Below are positions 39,129 to 47,439 of a stretch of 64,000 nucleotides of DNA, one piece after another (position 1 is the first letter of the stretch; each line of letters begins with the position of its first letter). The position numbers were made by a program, and so were the translations under genes. This DNA comes from CAXRBC01 sp041158045 (GTDB lineage: Bacteria > Actinomycetota > Acidimicrobiia > Acidimicrobiales > Ilumatobacteraceae), in contig JBEBCD010000080.1 in the NCBI GenBank assembly GCA_041158045.1, forward strand, positions 10,812 through 74,811. The letters run 5' to 3'. The notes under the pieces are model-generated. The model was not told where the DNA came from. It did not search any database and saw only the letters and a list, made by a program, of their open reading frames with translations.

Positions 39129-40358
39129 TCACGGTCGCTCCACGTCGCCGAGGAGGTGCCCGAGCCGGTCGCGCTTGGTCCGAAGGTAGTCGGCGTTGTG
39201 CGGGTTGGCCTCCGTGACGATCGGGACGCGCTCGACGATGCGCAGGCCGTAGCCGGCGATGCCGCCGTACTTGGCCGGGTTGTTCGTCAGGAGGCGCAGC
39301 TCGCGTGCGCCGAGGTCGGCGAGGATCTGCGCGCCGATGCCGTACTCGCGGCTGTCGACGGGGAGCCCGAGCCGCTCGTTGGCCTCCACCGTGTCGGCGC
39401 CGTCGTCCTGGAGGGAGTAGGCGCGGATCTTGTGGCCGATGCCGATGCCGCGGCCCTCGTGGCCCCGCAGGTAGACGACGACGCCGCGACCCTCGCCCGC
39501 CACCTGCGCCATCGCACGGTCCAGCTGCGGGCCGCAGTCGCAGCGCAGGCTGCCGAAGACGTCGCCCGTGAGGCACTCGCTGTGCACGCGCACGAGCACC
39601 GGCGCGCCGTCGTCGACGCGGCCCCGCACGAAGGCGAGGTGCTCGATGCCATCGATGGTGCTGCGATACGCGACGCACTCGAAGTCGCCCCAGCGCGTGG
39701 GCACGCGTGCCGAGCCGATGCGCTCGACGAGTCGCTCATGGTGGCGGCGGTGCTCGACGAGGGCCGCGATCGACGAGAGGAGCAGTCCGTGCTCGGCGGC
39801 GAAGCGACGCAGCTCGGGGAGGCGCGCCATGGTGCCGTCGTCGTTCTGCACCTCGCAGATGAGGCCCGCGGGCACGCAGCCCGCGAGGCGCGCGAGGTCG
39901 ACGGCGGCCTCGGTGTGGCCCGCGCGCTTCAGCACGCCGCCCTCGCGGGCGCGCAGCGGGAAGACGTGGCCCGGCCGGGCGAACGCGGCGTGGCCGACCG
40001 CCGGGTCGGCGAGCGCGCGGATCGTGGCGGCGCGGTCGGCGGCGGAGATGCCCGTCGTCGTGCCCTCGAGGAGGTCGACCGAGACGGTGAAGGCCGTGCG
40101 GTGGCTCTCGGTGTTGTGGTCCACCATCAGCGGGAGTCGCAGGTCGTCGCAGCGCTCGCCCGTGAGCGGGGCGACGACCACGCCCGAGGTGTGGCGGATG
40201 ATGAACGCGAGCTTCTCGGCGGTGGCGTGCTGCGCCGCCATGATGAGGTCGCCCTCGTTCTCCCGGTCCTCGTCGTCGACGAGCAGGACCATCTCGCCGC
40301 GGCCGATCGCGGCGATGACGTCGGGGATCGGCGCGAGCCCGCCGCGGTCGGTGCTCAC
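39129..40358 (-). CDS. ribBA: Bifunctional 3,4-dihydroxy-2-butanone 4-phosphate synthase / GTP cyclohydrolase II
   Basis: 409 residues from GTG 40358, which overlaps the ribD stop by 4 bp. The N-terminal RibB domain has [17 protein letters not shown] and [16 protein letters not shown]. The C-terminal RibA domain has the zinc motif [15 protein letters not shown] and [15 protein letters not shown]. It supplies both precursors of riboflavin. The upstream extension of the frame overlaps ribD and is a shadow. Confidence 0.96.
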   Translation of the reverse strand: MSTDRGGLAPIPDVIAAIGRGEMVLLVDDEDRENEGDLIMAAQHATAEKLAFIIRHTSGVVVAPLTGERCDDLRLPLMVDHNTESHRTAFTVSVDLLEGTTTGISAADRAATIRALADPAVGHAAFARPGHVFPLRAREGGVLKRAGHTEAAVDLARLAGCVPAGLICEVQNDDGTMARLPELRRFAAEHGLLLSSIAALVEHRRHHERLVERIGSARVPTRWGDFECVAYRSTIDGIEHLAFVRGRVDDGAPVLVRVHSECLTGDVFGSLRCDCGPQLDRAMAQVAGEGRGVVVYLRGHEGRGIGIGHKIRAYSLQDDGADTVEANERLGLPVDSREYGIGAQILADLGARELRLLTNNPAKYGGIAGYGLRIVERVPIVTEANPHNADYLRTKRDRLGHLLGDVERP

Positions 40359-41350
40359 GGCTCCACCACGATCTCGAGGTCGCCGCCGAGCGGCGTGGCC
40401 GACACGAGGCGGCCGCGCCACAGCGCGGCCATCGCACGCGAGGGGGCGGCGTCGACGAGGGGCGTGCCGTCTCGCCCGCCCATGATCGCGGGCGCGAGGT
40501 GCACCACGTAGCGGTCCACGAGGCCGCGCGAGTGGAACGCGCCGAGCGTGCGGGCGCCGCCCTCGACGAGCAGCTGCAGCACGCCCTCGCCGCCGAGGCG
40601 GTCGAGGAGCGGCTCGAGCTCGCCGTCCCACTCGGTGCAGGGGTGCACGCGGGCCCCGGCCGGTGCGGCGCCGAGCACGACGCGTCGCGGCGACGGGCCG
40701 GGGACGTCGCGCGTGGTGAGCGCGGGATCGTCGGCGCGCACCGTGCCCGCCCCGACGAGCACGGCGTCGCTCTCGGCGCGCATCTCGTGCACGCGACGGC
40801 GGGCGGCGTCGCCCGTGATCCAGCGGCTCGCACCCGCGGCGTCGGCCGTGCGGCCGTCGAGCGTCGCCGCCATCTTGGCCACCACGTACGGCCGCCCGGT
40901 CCGCCGGTGGTGGAGGTACGGCGCGAGCTGCGCGCGGACGTCGTCGGCGCGCACGCCGAGGGTCACCTCGACGCCCGCGTCGCGGAGTCGGGCGATGCCG
41001 CGGCCGCGCACGCGGGCGTCGGGGTCCTCGATGCCGACGACGACGCGCGCGACGCCGGCGGCGACGATCGCATCGGCGCACGGCCCCGTGCGGCCCACGT
41101 GTGCGCAGGGCTCGAGGGTGCAGTAGAGGGTGGCGCCGCGGGCGTCGCCGGCGGCGGCGAGCGCCGCGACCTCGGCGTGCGGTCCGCCGGGCGCGGACGT
41201 GGCTCCGGTGGCGACGCCGCCGTCGGCGCGCACCACGACGGCGCCCACCCAGGGATTGGGCCGGGCCACGAGGCGGGCGCCCGCGGCGACGCGGAGCGCC
41301 TCGGCCATGCGGGCGTCGTCGACCGCGGCTCGATCGCCGGTCACGCCCAT
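40355..41350 (-). CDS. ribD: Bifunctional diaminohydroxyphosphoribosylaminopyrimidine deaminase / reductase
   Basis: 331 residues from ATG 41350, with GGGAGGTG five bases upstream. The deaminase domain carries PHAEVAAL and [14 protein letters not shown] (zinc ligands); the reductase domain has [24 protein letters not shown] and [11 protein letters not shown]. First gene after the FMN riboswitch. No ribE lies between ribD and ribBA, unlike many actinobacterial clusters. Confidence 0.95.
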   Translation of the reverse strand: MGVTGDRAAVDDARMAEALRVAAGARLVARPNPWVGAVVVRADGGVATGATSAPGGPHAEVAALAAAGDARGATLYCTLEPCAHVGRTGPCADAIVAAGVARVVVGIEDPDARVRGRGIARLRDAGVEVTLGVRADDVRAQLAPYLHHRRTGRPYVVAKMAATLDGRTADAAGASRWITGDAARRRVHEMRAESDAVLVGAGTVRADDPALTTRDVPGPSPRRVVLGAAPAGARVHPCTEWDGELEPLLDRLGGEGVLQLLVEGGARTLGAFHSRGLVDRYVVHLAPAIMGGRDGTPLVDAAPSRAMAALWRGRLVSATPLGGDLEIVVEP

Positions 41351-41400
41351 CCCGCACCTCCCTCGCCTCGTCGGATCGCCGACCGCGTGCAGGGGTGCGA

Positions 41401-41431
41401 GGAGACGGCGGCGCGCGCGGCGCCACCGTCT
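41401..41431 (-). promoter_or_regulatory. Expression-platform hairpin of the FMN riboswitch
   Basis: Arms GAGACGG (41401-41407) with GGCGC (41409-41413), and GCGCC (41419-41423) with CCGTCTC (41425-41431), make a 13-bp stem; the single mismatch becomes a U-G pair in the minus-strand RNA. It touches the aptamer P1 helix and ends about 36 nt before the ribD ribosome binding site. No U-run follows, so it may act as a U-less terminator or in combination with Rho. Confidence 0.55.
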
Positions 41432-41555
41432 CCTTCTTGCTTCCATCCGGACTGTGACCGTCGGCCTCGGAGTCTCACCGAGTCGGCCCCACGATCGCTC
41501 GTGGGGGTCGCGGGCTGTACCGCCGGGAGGGAATTCCACCCCACCCTGCAAGAAG
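41432..41555 (-). promoter_or_regulatory. FMN riboswitch (RFN element)
   Basis: On the minus strand the conserved blocks appear in order: AGGGTGGGGTGGAATTCCC, CCGGCGGTACAGCCCGCGA, then after a variable stem GCCGACGGTCACAGTCCGGA and TGGAAGCAAGAAG. P1 is closed by CTTCTTGC (minus-strand reading, starting at 41555) with GCAAGAAG (ending at 41432). It lies upstream of ribD and should switch off the rib genes when FMN is abundant. Confidence 0.96.
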
Positions 41556-41560
41556 TCGTC

Positions 41561-41794
41561 TTATGAAGTTGTGCGACCCATGCTACGGCGACGCGTCGCG
41601 AGCGCGATCCGGGCACCGATGATGGCGAGGCCCAGCAGCATCACGGCGAAGGTCGCGACCTGCAGCGGTCCGCCGCGGTCGCCCGCGTCGACGGGCTCGC
41701 GACCGCACCCCGGCTTGGGCAGCAGGCCGATGCACGTCGACGGGTCGGCCTCGAGGTCGAGGGGCGCGCTGGTCGGGGTCGGATCGTCGCCCAC
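41561..41794 (-). CDS. Small single-pass membrane protein of unknown function
   Basis: 77 residues, GTG start. An acidic N-terminal part with two cysteines ([16 protein letters not shown]) is followed by [14 protein letters not shown], one membrane helix (about 47-64) and a basic RRR tail, so the Cys-containing half should face outward. I do not recognise a named family. A possible leaderless -10 (CAGAAT, complement 41801-41806) lies 6 nt upstream, back to back with the guaA promoter. The stop is 5 nt before the FMN riboswitch on the same strand. Confidence 0.65.
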   Translation of the reverse strand: MGDDPTPTSAPLDLEADPSTCIGLLPKPGCGREPVDAGDRGGPLQVATFAVMLLGLAIIGARIALATRRRSMGRTTS

Positions 41795-41816
41795 GACGCG
41801 ATTCTGCCACCTCGCG

Positions 41817-41822
41817 TAGGTT
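41817..41822 (+). promoter_or_regulatory. -10 box (TAGGTT) for leaderless guaA
   Basis: TAGGTT lies 7 nt before GTG 41830. This argues for GTG 41830 and not the in-frame TTG at 41821, which would lie within the box. Confidence 0.5.
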
Positions 41823-41829
41823 GTCCGCC

Positions 41830-43371
41830 GTGCCGACGCGAGACGCCCACGTCGTCGTCGTCGACTTCGGCGCGCAGTACGCCCAGCTCATCGCGCGGCG
41901 CGTGCGCGAGGCCCGGGTCTACTCGGAGATCGTGCCGCATACCGTCACCGCCGCGGAGCTGCGCCGCCGCGCCCCCGGCGCGATCGTGCTGTCGGGCGGG
42001 CCGGCGAGCGTGCACGTGCCCGGCGCGCCGCTGCTGGACCCCGCGATCTACGACCTCGGGATCCCGATCCTCGGCATCTGCTACGGCGCGCAGCTCATCG
42101 CCCGGCAGCTCGGCGGCGAGGTGGGCCGCTCGGGGCGCGGCGAGTACGGACGCACGCGCCTGACCGTCGGCGCGGGGTCGACGCTGCTCGGCGCCGAGGG
42201 GGCGCGCACGGTGTGGATGAGCCACTTCGACGCGATCGTGCGCGCGCCCGAGGGATTCACCCCCACGGCGTCGACCCCCGATGCGCCGATCGCGGCGATG
42301 GAGGACCGCGCGCGACGCATCTGGGCGGTGCAGCACCACCCGGAGGTCGTGCACACGGAGGGTGGCATCGCGTCGATCGCGCGGTTCGTCACCGAGCTGG
42401 CCGGGTGCGCCCCGACGTGGACGGTCGAGGGGATCCTCGAGGAGCAGGTGCGCACGGTCCGCGAGCGCGTCGGCGACGACCGCGCGATCTGCGGGCTCTC
42501 GGGCGGGGTGGACTCGGCGGTCGCCGCGGCGCTCGTGCACCGGGCGATCGGCCCGCGGCTCTCCTGCGTGTACGTCGACACGGGGTTGATGCGGCGCGAC
42601 GAGACGGCCCAGATCGTCGACACGTTCCACCGCCACATGGGGATGGAGCTCGTGGTCGTGGACGCCGCCGCCCGCTTCCTCGAGCGGCTGCGCGGGGTGA
42701 CCGAGCCCGAGGCCAAGCGCAAGGCGATCGGCGAGCTCTTCGTGCGGATCTTCGAGGAGCACACCGGGGGGCTCACCGACGCGCGATGGCTCGTGCAGGG
42801 CACCCTCTACCCGGACGTCGTCGAGAGCGGCGGCACCGGGGCGACCGCGAGCGTGATCAAGAGCCACCACAACGTGGGCGGGCTCCCGGAGGACATGACG
42901 CTCGCGCTCCTCGAGCCGCTGCGGGACCTCTTCAAGGACGAGGTGCGCGCGCTCGGCACGCAGCTCGGGCTGCCGGACGAGATCGTGTGGCGCCAGCCGT
43001 TCCCCGGGCCCGGACTCGCGGTGCGCGTCGTCGGCGAGGTGACGCCCGAACAGGTGGAGCGCGTGCGCCACGCGGACGCGATCGTGCGCGAGGAGGTGCG
43101 CGCGGCGGGGCTCGAGCGGTCGATCTGGCAGGCCTTCGCCGTCGTGCTCGACGTGCGATCGGTCGGGGTGATGGGCGACGAGCGCACCTACGGACACCCG
43201 ATCGTCGTGCGCGCGGTGACGAGCGACGACGCGATGACGGCGGACTGGGCGCGCCTCCCCGACGAGCTGCTCGAGCGCGTCTCGTCGCGCATCGTCAACG
43301 AGGTGGCGGGCGTGAACCGCGTGGTGTACGACGTCACATCGAAGCCGCCGGGCACGATCGAGTGGGAGTAG
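41830..43371 (+). CDS. guaA: GMP synthase (glutamine-hydrolysing)
   Basis: Converts XMP to GMP with ATP and glutamine. It has 513 residues from GTG 41830. The class I glutaminase domain has [11 protein letters not shown], the nucleophile Cys in GICYGAQ and the QHHPEV His. The ATP-pyrophosphatase domain has the P-loop [14 protein letters not shown], and the dimerisation domain ends KPPGTIEWE. The start choice follows the -10 box. It is complete and of normal length. Confidence 0.97.
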   Translation: MPTRDAHVVVVDFGAQYAQLIARRVREARVYSEIVPHTVTAAELRRRAPGAIVLSGGPASVHVPGAPLLDPAIYDLGIPILGICYGAQLIARQLGGEVGRSGRGEYGRTRLTVGAGSTLLGAEGARTVWMSHFDAIVRAPEGFTPTASTPDAPIAAMEDRARRIWAVQHHPEVVHTEGGIASIARFVTELAGCAPTWTVEGILEEQVRTVRERVGDDRAICGLSGGVDSAVAAALVHRAIGPRLSCVYVDTGLMRRDETAQIVDTFHRHMGMELVVVDAAARFLERLRGVTEPEAKRKAIGELFVRIFEEHTGGLTDARWLVQGTLYPDVVESGGTGATASVIKSHHNVGGLPEDMTLALLEPLRDLFKDEVRALGTQLGLPDEIVWRQPFPGPGLAVRVVGEVTPEQVERVRHADAIVREEVRAAGLERSIWQAFAVVLDVRSVGVMGDERTYGHPIVVRAVTSDDAMTADWARLPDELLERVSSRIVNEVAGVNRVVYDVTSKPPGTIEWE

Positions 43372-43407
43372 CGGGGTCGGGGGGCGCGTTGCGTCAGTTA
43401 GCGTTCC

Positions 43408-44115
43408 ATGTCGTCGATGGGTCTGAATGTCGAGAGCGATCTCTGGCCTGATCGGGCGAGCTTTCTCGGTGTGTTCGTGAATCGTCTCCAGACCGTGGGG
43501 ATGGACTTCGGCGAGGTCGAGAGCTTCTTCGATGCGGCAGTTAGTCGGACATGTGACCGTCTCTCCACGATCTCGCCACACCAGCGGATCAACCGCTCCA
43601 AGGCGGGAAGAGCGCGGTTGAGTGCCACGCACTTCTCGAGTCAATGCCTGTTCCTGTACGAGATCTCACGGCAGGCATTCCTGAGCGGAGAGCTGGAGCT
43701 GGCAGATCGTCTCTACTTCCTCAACGTGGCGACGACGTCGGCGGATCTCTTCTACGAGGTCGAGCTCCCAACGACGACTGGATGCGAACACCCTCTGGGT
43801 TCGGTGATCGGTCGCGCACGATTCGAAACAAGCTCGTCAGTGTTCTTCTACAACTCCTGCGTGATCGGGGGTTCGTACGAGGGTGCTAATCAGCGAACAT
43901 ACCCAAGAGTCGAAGGATCGCTCCTCATGTATCCGCACTCTTCACTGATTGGGAACGTGGTCGTCAGGGGACGTGTCATCGTCGGTCACGGTGTGCGCCT
44001 GATCGATTCGGGTTTACTGGAGGATGTCGTTCTCTCGGTGGTCAACGGTCAAGTTCGGGATCGACCCTTCAACGAGCGAGACCGTGTCGTGCACGGAAAA
44101 TTCATCTCGAGCTGA
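43408..44115 (+). CDS. Hexapeptide-repeat acyltransferase, serine-acetyltransferase-like, probably acquired
   Basis: 235 residues (ATG 43408, or ATG 43417). The N-terminal half is helical (LYEISRQAFLSGELELADRL, DLFYEVELP). HPLGSVIGRARF (128-139) then opens a left-handed beta-helix with SCVIGG, YPRVEGSLLMYPHSSLIGN and VIVGHGV steps. This resembles SAT-like O-acetyltransferases of polysaccharide clusters, though no glycan genes adjoin. Base composition is unlike the surroundings: 33 G+C of 60 in 43861-43920 against 45 of 60 in 43081-43140. It uses a TTA codon (residue 203, 44014) and an AGA codon (residue 68, 43609). Likely horizontal acquisition; the frame is intact. Acceptor unknown. Confidence 0.78.
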   Translation: MSSMGLNVESDLWPDRASFLGVFVNRLQTVGMDFGEVESFFDAAVSRTCDRLSTISPHQRINRSKAGRARLSATHFSSQCLFLYEISRQAFLSGELELADRLYFLNVATTSADLFYEVELPTTTGCEHPLGSVIGRARFETSSSVFFYNSCVIGGSYEGANQRTYPRVEGSLLMYPHSSLIGNVVVRGRVIVGHGVRLIDSGLLEDVVLSVVNGQVRDRPFNERDRVVHGKFISS

Positions 44116-44128
44116 GGTGGGGGGCGCG

Positions 44129-44134
44129 TAGACT
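44129..44134 (+). promoter_or_regulatory. -10 box (TAGACT) for the NlpC/P60 gene
   Basis: TAGACT lies 8 nt before ATG 44143 and fits the leaderless pattern. It separates the following gene transcriptionally from the low-G+C gene upstream. Confidence 0.5.
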
Positions 44135-44142
44135 CGATACAG

Positions 44143-45246
44143 ATGTCCCCCCGGACCATCCGAAGGTCTCGCGGCGTCCCCTCGATCCTCGGGGTGCTCG
44201 CCGCATGCGCCGCCTCGCTGGCGTCGCTCGTCGTCGCGCCCGCGACCGCCGGCGCCGAGCCCGTGCCCGCGTCGCCCGAGGACGACAAGCGCAAGGAGGT
44301 CGCCGCGATCGCGGACGAGCTCGAGCGCCTCGAGGAGTCGATGCTCGCGCTCGCCGAGGACTACGCCGAGGCGGTGAACGACGGCCTGGAGCTCGACAAG
44401 GAGATCGCCGCCGCCGAGGAGCGCATCGCGGCCAAGCAGACCGAGCTGCTGGCGATGCAGTCGCAGCTGCAGGGCGCGGCGCGCCGGACGTTCGTCGGCA
44501 GCTCGTCGGGCAACTCGCTCGCGGCGATCCTCTCATCGACGGGGACCCTCTCGGACGCGGTCCGCAAGGCGTACCTCACCTCGGTCGCGCTCAACACGGG
44601 CGTCGGCGGGACGGACGAACTGCAGGCCGTGATCGACCAGCTCGCCAAGGAGCGCGACGGCCTCGAGCGCCTCCGCACCAAGGCCGGCGGCATCGCCGAC
44701 TACGCCCGCAAGCGCCTCCTCGCCGCGGAGGCGAGCGCCTCGGTCTTCACGAGCCGCCAGAGCTCCGCCCTCGCCGAGCTCGGCGACCTGCTCACCGCCG
44801 AGCAGGCTCGGCGGGCCAAGGCCGCCGCGGACGCGGCCGCCGCCCAGGCCGCCAAGTGGTCGTCGACGAAGTACACCAAGGTGCCCGCGCCCTCACCCGC
44901 CGCCGCGACCGCCGTGAAGGCCGCCCTGTCGCAGCTCGGGGTCCGGTACCGGTTCGGCGCCCTGCAGCCCGGCGTCGCCTTCGACTGCTCGGGCCTCACC
45001 TCCTACGCCTGGAGCCGGGCCGGGATCGCCCTGCCCCGGTCCTCCCGGTCGCAGTATGCCGCCCTCACCCGCGTCCCGACCGCGGCGGCCCAGCCCGGGG
45101 ACCTCGTGTTCTCCAACTCGCCGATCAGCCACGTGGGCATCTACCTCGGGGGCGGCCAGATGGTGCACGCCCCGCGGACCGGCGACGTGGTCAAGGTGTC
45201 GTACGTGAACTGGTCGAAGGTCATCGGGGTCGGTCGCCCCAAGTGA
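44143..45246 (+). CDS. Secreted NlpC/P60 peptidoglycan hydrolase with coiled coil
   Basis: 367 residues. A Sec-type signal (about 1-38, ending ATAGAEP) is followed by a long coiled coil (about 48-235) and a C-terminal NlpC/P60 domain (about 253-365). The catalytic residues are Cys282 in FDCSGLTSYAW, His330 in ISHVGIYLGG and His342 in MVHAPRTG. This layout matches RipA/PcsB-type D,L-endopeptidases that split peptidoglycan stems at division, with the coiled coil often serving for FtsEX-type control. The stop overlaps the next gene by 4 bp. Confidence 0.92.
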   Translation: MSPRTIRRSRGVPSILGVLAACAASLASLVVAPATAGAEPVPASPEDDKRKEVAAIADELERLEESMLALAEDYAEAVNDGLELDKEIAAAEERIAAKQTELLAMQSQLQGAARRTFVGSSSGNSLAAILSSTGTLSDAVRKAYLTSVALNTGVGGTDELQAVIDQLAKERDGLERLRTKAGGIADYARKRLLAAEASASVFTSRQSSALAELGDLLTAEQARRAKAAADAAAAQAAKWSSTKYTKVPAPSPAAATAVKAALSQLGVRYRFGALQPGVAFDCSGLTSYAWSRAGIALPRSSRSQYAALTRVPTAAAQPGDLVFSNSPISHVGIYLGGGQMVHAPRTGDVVKVSYVNWSKVIGVGRPK

Positions 45247-46001
45247 GCCGGACCCCGTCGGCGCCGCTCGCGGGCTGGACGCTCGGGGAGCACCGCGCGG
45301 GCGGGATCGTCCACCCGACGTACCGCCGGGGCAGCGGTCCGGGCGTGATCGTGGTGCACGAGCTGCCGGGCATCACGCCGACCGTCGTGCGATTCGCCGA
45401 GGAGGTGGTCGACGCCGGGTTCACCGTCGTCATGCCGCTGCTCGTCGGCGAGGCGGGGCGCCCGCCGAGTGCGGGCTACATGGCGGCGTCCGCCGCGCGC
45501 CTCTGCGTGTCGCGGGAGTTCACCACCATGGCCGTCGGGCGCTCGTCGCCCGTCGTGGCGTGGCTGCGCGCGCTCGCGCGCGACCTGCACGCGTCGTGCG
45601 GCGGGCCCGGGGTGGGCGCGATCGGGATGTGCTTCAGCGGCGGCTTCGCGCTCGGGATGATGCTCGACGACGCGACCGTGGCGCCCGTGCTGTCGCAGCC
45701 GTCGCTGCCGTTCGCGATCGGCCGGCGGCGCGCCGGCGACCTCGGCCTGGACCCGGACGAGGCGGCGCGCGTGGCCCGGCGGGCCGCCGACGGCTGCGCG
45801 GTGCTCGGCCTGCGCTTCGACGGCGACCGCCTCGTTGGCGACCGCTTCGAGAGCCTCGCGCGGCTGCTCGGCGGTGCGTTCGTGGCGGTCGAGTACCCGT
45901 CGAGCGGGCCGCGGGACCACTCGGTGCTCACCGAGCAGCGACGCGACGACGCGGTGCGCCGCGTCGTCGCATTCCTCCGCGAGCGACTGGCGGGTGCCTG
46001 A
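45243..46001 (+). CDS. Dienelactone hydrolase family protein
   Basis: 252-residue alpha/beta hydrolase from GTG 45243 (GTGA overlap with the NlpC/P60 gene). GVIVVHELPGIT forms the oxyanion region, the nucleophile is Cys130 in GAIGMCFSGGFALG (G-x-C-x-G as in dienelactone hydrolase), and a late His appears in RDHSVLTEQ. The substrate is unknown. Carboxylic ester or lactone hydrolysis in the cytoplasm is the family expectation, and the neighbouring P450 makes a catabolic role possible but unproven. Confidence 0.83.
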   Translation: MSRTPSAPLAGWTLGEHRAGGIVHPTYRRGSGPGVIVVHELPGITPTVVRFAEEVVDAGFTVVMPLLVGEAGRPPSAGYMAASAARLCVSREFTTMAVGRSSPVVAWLRALARDLHASCGGPGVGAIGMCFSGGFALGMMLDDATVAPVLSQPSLPFAIGRRRAGDLGLDPDEAARVARRAADGCAVLGLRFDGDRLVGDRFESLARLLGGAFVAVEYPSSGPRDHSVLTEQRRDDAVRRVVAFLRERLAGA

Positions 46002-46012
46002 GCGGGCGGTGG

Positions 46013-46018
46013 TAGGTT
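46013..46018 (+). promoter_or_regulatory. -10 box (TAGGTT) for the ferredoxin-P450 pair
   Basis: TAGGTT lies 7 nt before GTG 46026, in the 24-bp gap after the hydrolase gene, and fits the leaderless pattern. Confidence 0.48.
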
Positions 46019-46025
46019 CGCCCGC

Positions 46026-46235
46026 GTGCGGGTGCGGGTCGACGCCGAGAAGTGCCAGGGGCACAACCGCTGTTACGCGCTCGCGCCCGAGCTCTTCGAC
46101 GTCGACGATCTCGGCGCGGCGCACGCCCGGGGGGACGGCACGGTGCCGCCCGGCCTCGAGGACAAGGCGCGCCTCGCCGTGGCCAACTGCCCCGAGTACG
46201 CGGTGACGATCGTCGAGGACGAGGGCGCGACGTGA
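46026..46235 (+). CDS. [3Fe-4S] ferredoxin, P450 partner type
   Basis: 69 residues, GTG start. Cys10, Cys16 and Cys55-Pro with His13 in place of the second cysteine (CQGHNRC and ANCPEYAV) define the 3Fe-4S ferredoxins that feed electrons to actinobacterial cytochromes P450. The stop overlaps the P450 start by 4 bp, so the two should be made together. A ferredoxin reductase is not in the window. Confidence 0.92.
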   Translation: MRVRVDAEKCQGHNRCYALAPELFDVDDLGAAHARGDGTVPPGLEDKARLAVANCPEYAVTIVEDEGAT

Positions 46236-47428
46236 GCGACGTGCGGGACTGGGCGACCGACTTCGACCACGCGGACCCCGCGTACAACGCGCACGTCCAC
46301 GAGATCTGGGCCGACCTGCGCGGGCGGTGCCCCGTCGCGCACTCGCCCGCCTACGGCGGGACGTGGCTCCCCGTGCGCCACGAGGACGTCCGCGCGATCG
46401 CCTACGACACCGACCACTTCTCGAGCGAGGGCGTCGTCGTGAGCACGACGAAGGCCGAGGGCACGGCGCCGCTCGGCGGCGCGCCCCCGATCACCGCCGA
46501 CCCGCCGGCGCACCACGACGCGCGCCGCATCCTCCTGCCGGCCTTCGCGCCCAAGGTGATCGCCGCGCTCGAGCCCGAGGTGCGCGCGCTCTGCCGGCGG
46601 CTGCTCGACGCGGTCGGCGACGCCGACGTGGTGGACGGTGCCGTGGACTACGCCCAGCACATCCCGCCGCACGTGATCGCGGGGATGCTCGGCTTCCCCC
46701 AGTCGGACGCCGAGATGTTCCGCGGCTTCGTCCACGACGTGCTGGAGGGCATCGATCGCGCGCCCGAGGACCGCGAGGCGGCCTTCCTGCGGCTCGACGG
46801 CTACCTGCAGGCCCAGATCGACGACCACGTCGCGCGGCCCCGCGAGGACCTCACCTCGCAGCTGCTCGCGACCGAGGTCGGGGGTGCACCCGTGTCGCGC
46901 GACCAGGTGCGCGGCACGATCCTCCTGCTGCTCATCGCCGGCATCGACACGACCTGGAGCGGGATCGGATCGGCGCTGTGGCACCTCGCCGCGACGCCAT
47001 CCGACCTCGCGCGCCTCGTGGCCGAGCCCGCGCTCGTCGACTCCGCCATCGAGGAGTTCCTCCGCGCGTACGCGCCCGTCACGATGGCCCGGATCGTGAA
47101 GCAGGAGGTCGTCGTGGGCGGCTGCACGATGCGGCCCCGCGACTGGGTGCTCCTGCCGTTCCCCGCGGCCAATCGCGATCCCGAGGTCTTCGACCGCGCG
47201 GACGAGGTGCTCATCGACCGCGCGGAGAACCGTCACGCCGCCTTCGGGCTCGGCATCCATCGCTGCGTCGGGTCCAACCTCGCGCGCCTCGAGATGAAGG
47301 TCGCCGTCGAGGAGTTCATCGCGAGATTCCCCGAGTTCCGACTCGCGGATCCCTCGGCGGTCACGTGGAGCGTGGGGCAGGTGCGCGGGCCGCGCCGCCT
47401 CCCGATCCGCATCGCACGCCGCGCGTAG
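46232..47428 (+). CDS. Cytochrome P450
   Basis: 398-residue soluble bacterial P450 from GTG 46232. The I-helix oxygen-activation motif is AGIDTT (236-241), the K-helix ExxR is EFLR (275-278), and the heme loop is FGLGIHRCVG with Cys345 as iron ligand. ITADPPAHHDARRILLPAFAP is the typical C-helix region. The substrate cannot be read from sequence. Companion ferredoxin overlaps upstream; pcrA follows after its TAG stop. Confidence 0.94.
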   Translation: MSDVRDWATDFDHADPAYNAHVHEIWADLRGRCPVAHSPAYGGTWLPVRHEDVRAIAYDTDHFSSEGVVVSTTKAEGTAPLGGAPPITADPPAHHDARRILLPAFAPKVIAALEPEVRALCRRLLDAVGDADVVDGAVDYAQHIPPHVIAGMLGFPQSDAEMFRGFVHDVLEGIDRAPEDREAAFLRLDGYLQAQIDDHVARPREDLTSQLLATEVGGAPVSRDQVRGTILLLLIAGIDTTWSGIGSALWHLAATPSDLARLVAEPALVDSAIEEFLRAYAPVTMARIVKQEVVVGGCTMRPRDWVLLPFPAANRDPEVFDRADEVLIDRAENRHAAFGLGIHRCVGSNLARLEMKVAVEEFIARFPEFRLADPSAVTWSVGQVRGPRRLPIRIARRA

Positions 47429-47431
47429 CCT
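47426..47431 (+). promoter_or_regulatory. -10 box (TAGCCT) for leaderless pcrA
   Basis: TAGCCT starts with the P450 stop codon and lies 8 nt before GTG 47440. Confidence 0.48.
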
Positions 47432-47439
47432 CGCCGCCC

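Noticed and set aside
41821..41829. TTG 41821 as the guaA start
   Set aside because: It lies inside the TAGGTT -10 box; GTG 41830 has the spacing shared by the other leaderless genes.
43408..44115. The low-G+C gene as a true cysE for cysteine biosynthesis
   Set aside because: It lacks the usual long CysE N-terminal domain and DIHPxAxIG motif; HPLGSVIGRA with a short helical region fits the SAT-like polysaccharide-cluster group better.
44205..46001. 598-codon open frame that would fuse an N-terminal region to the dienelactone hydrolase
   Set aside because: The first ~346 codons overlap the NlpC/P60 gene in another frame and are Arg-rich shadow. GTG 45243, overlapping the previous stop by 4 bp, gives a normal-length hydrolase.
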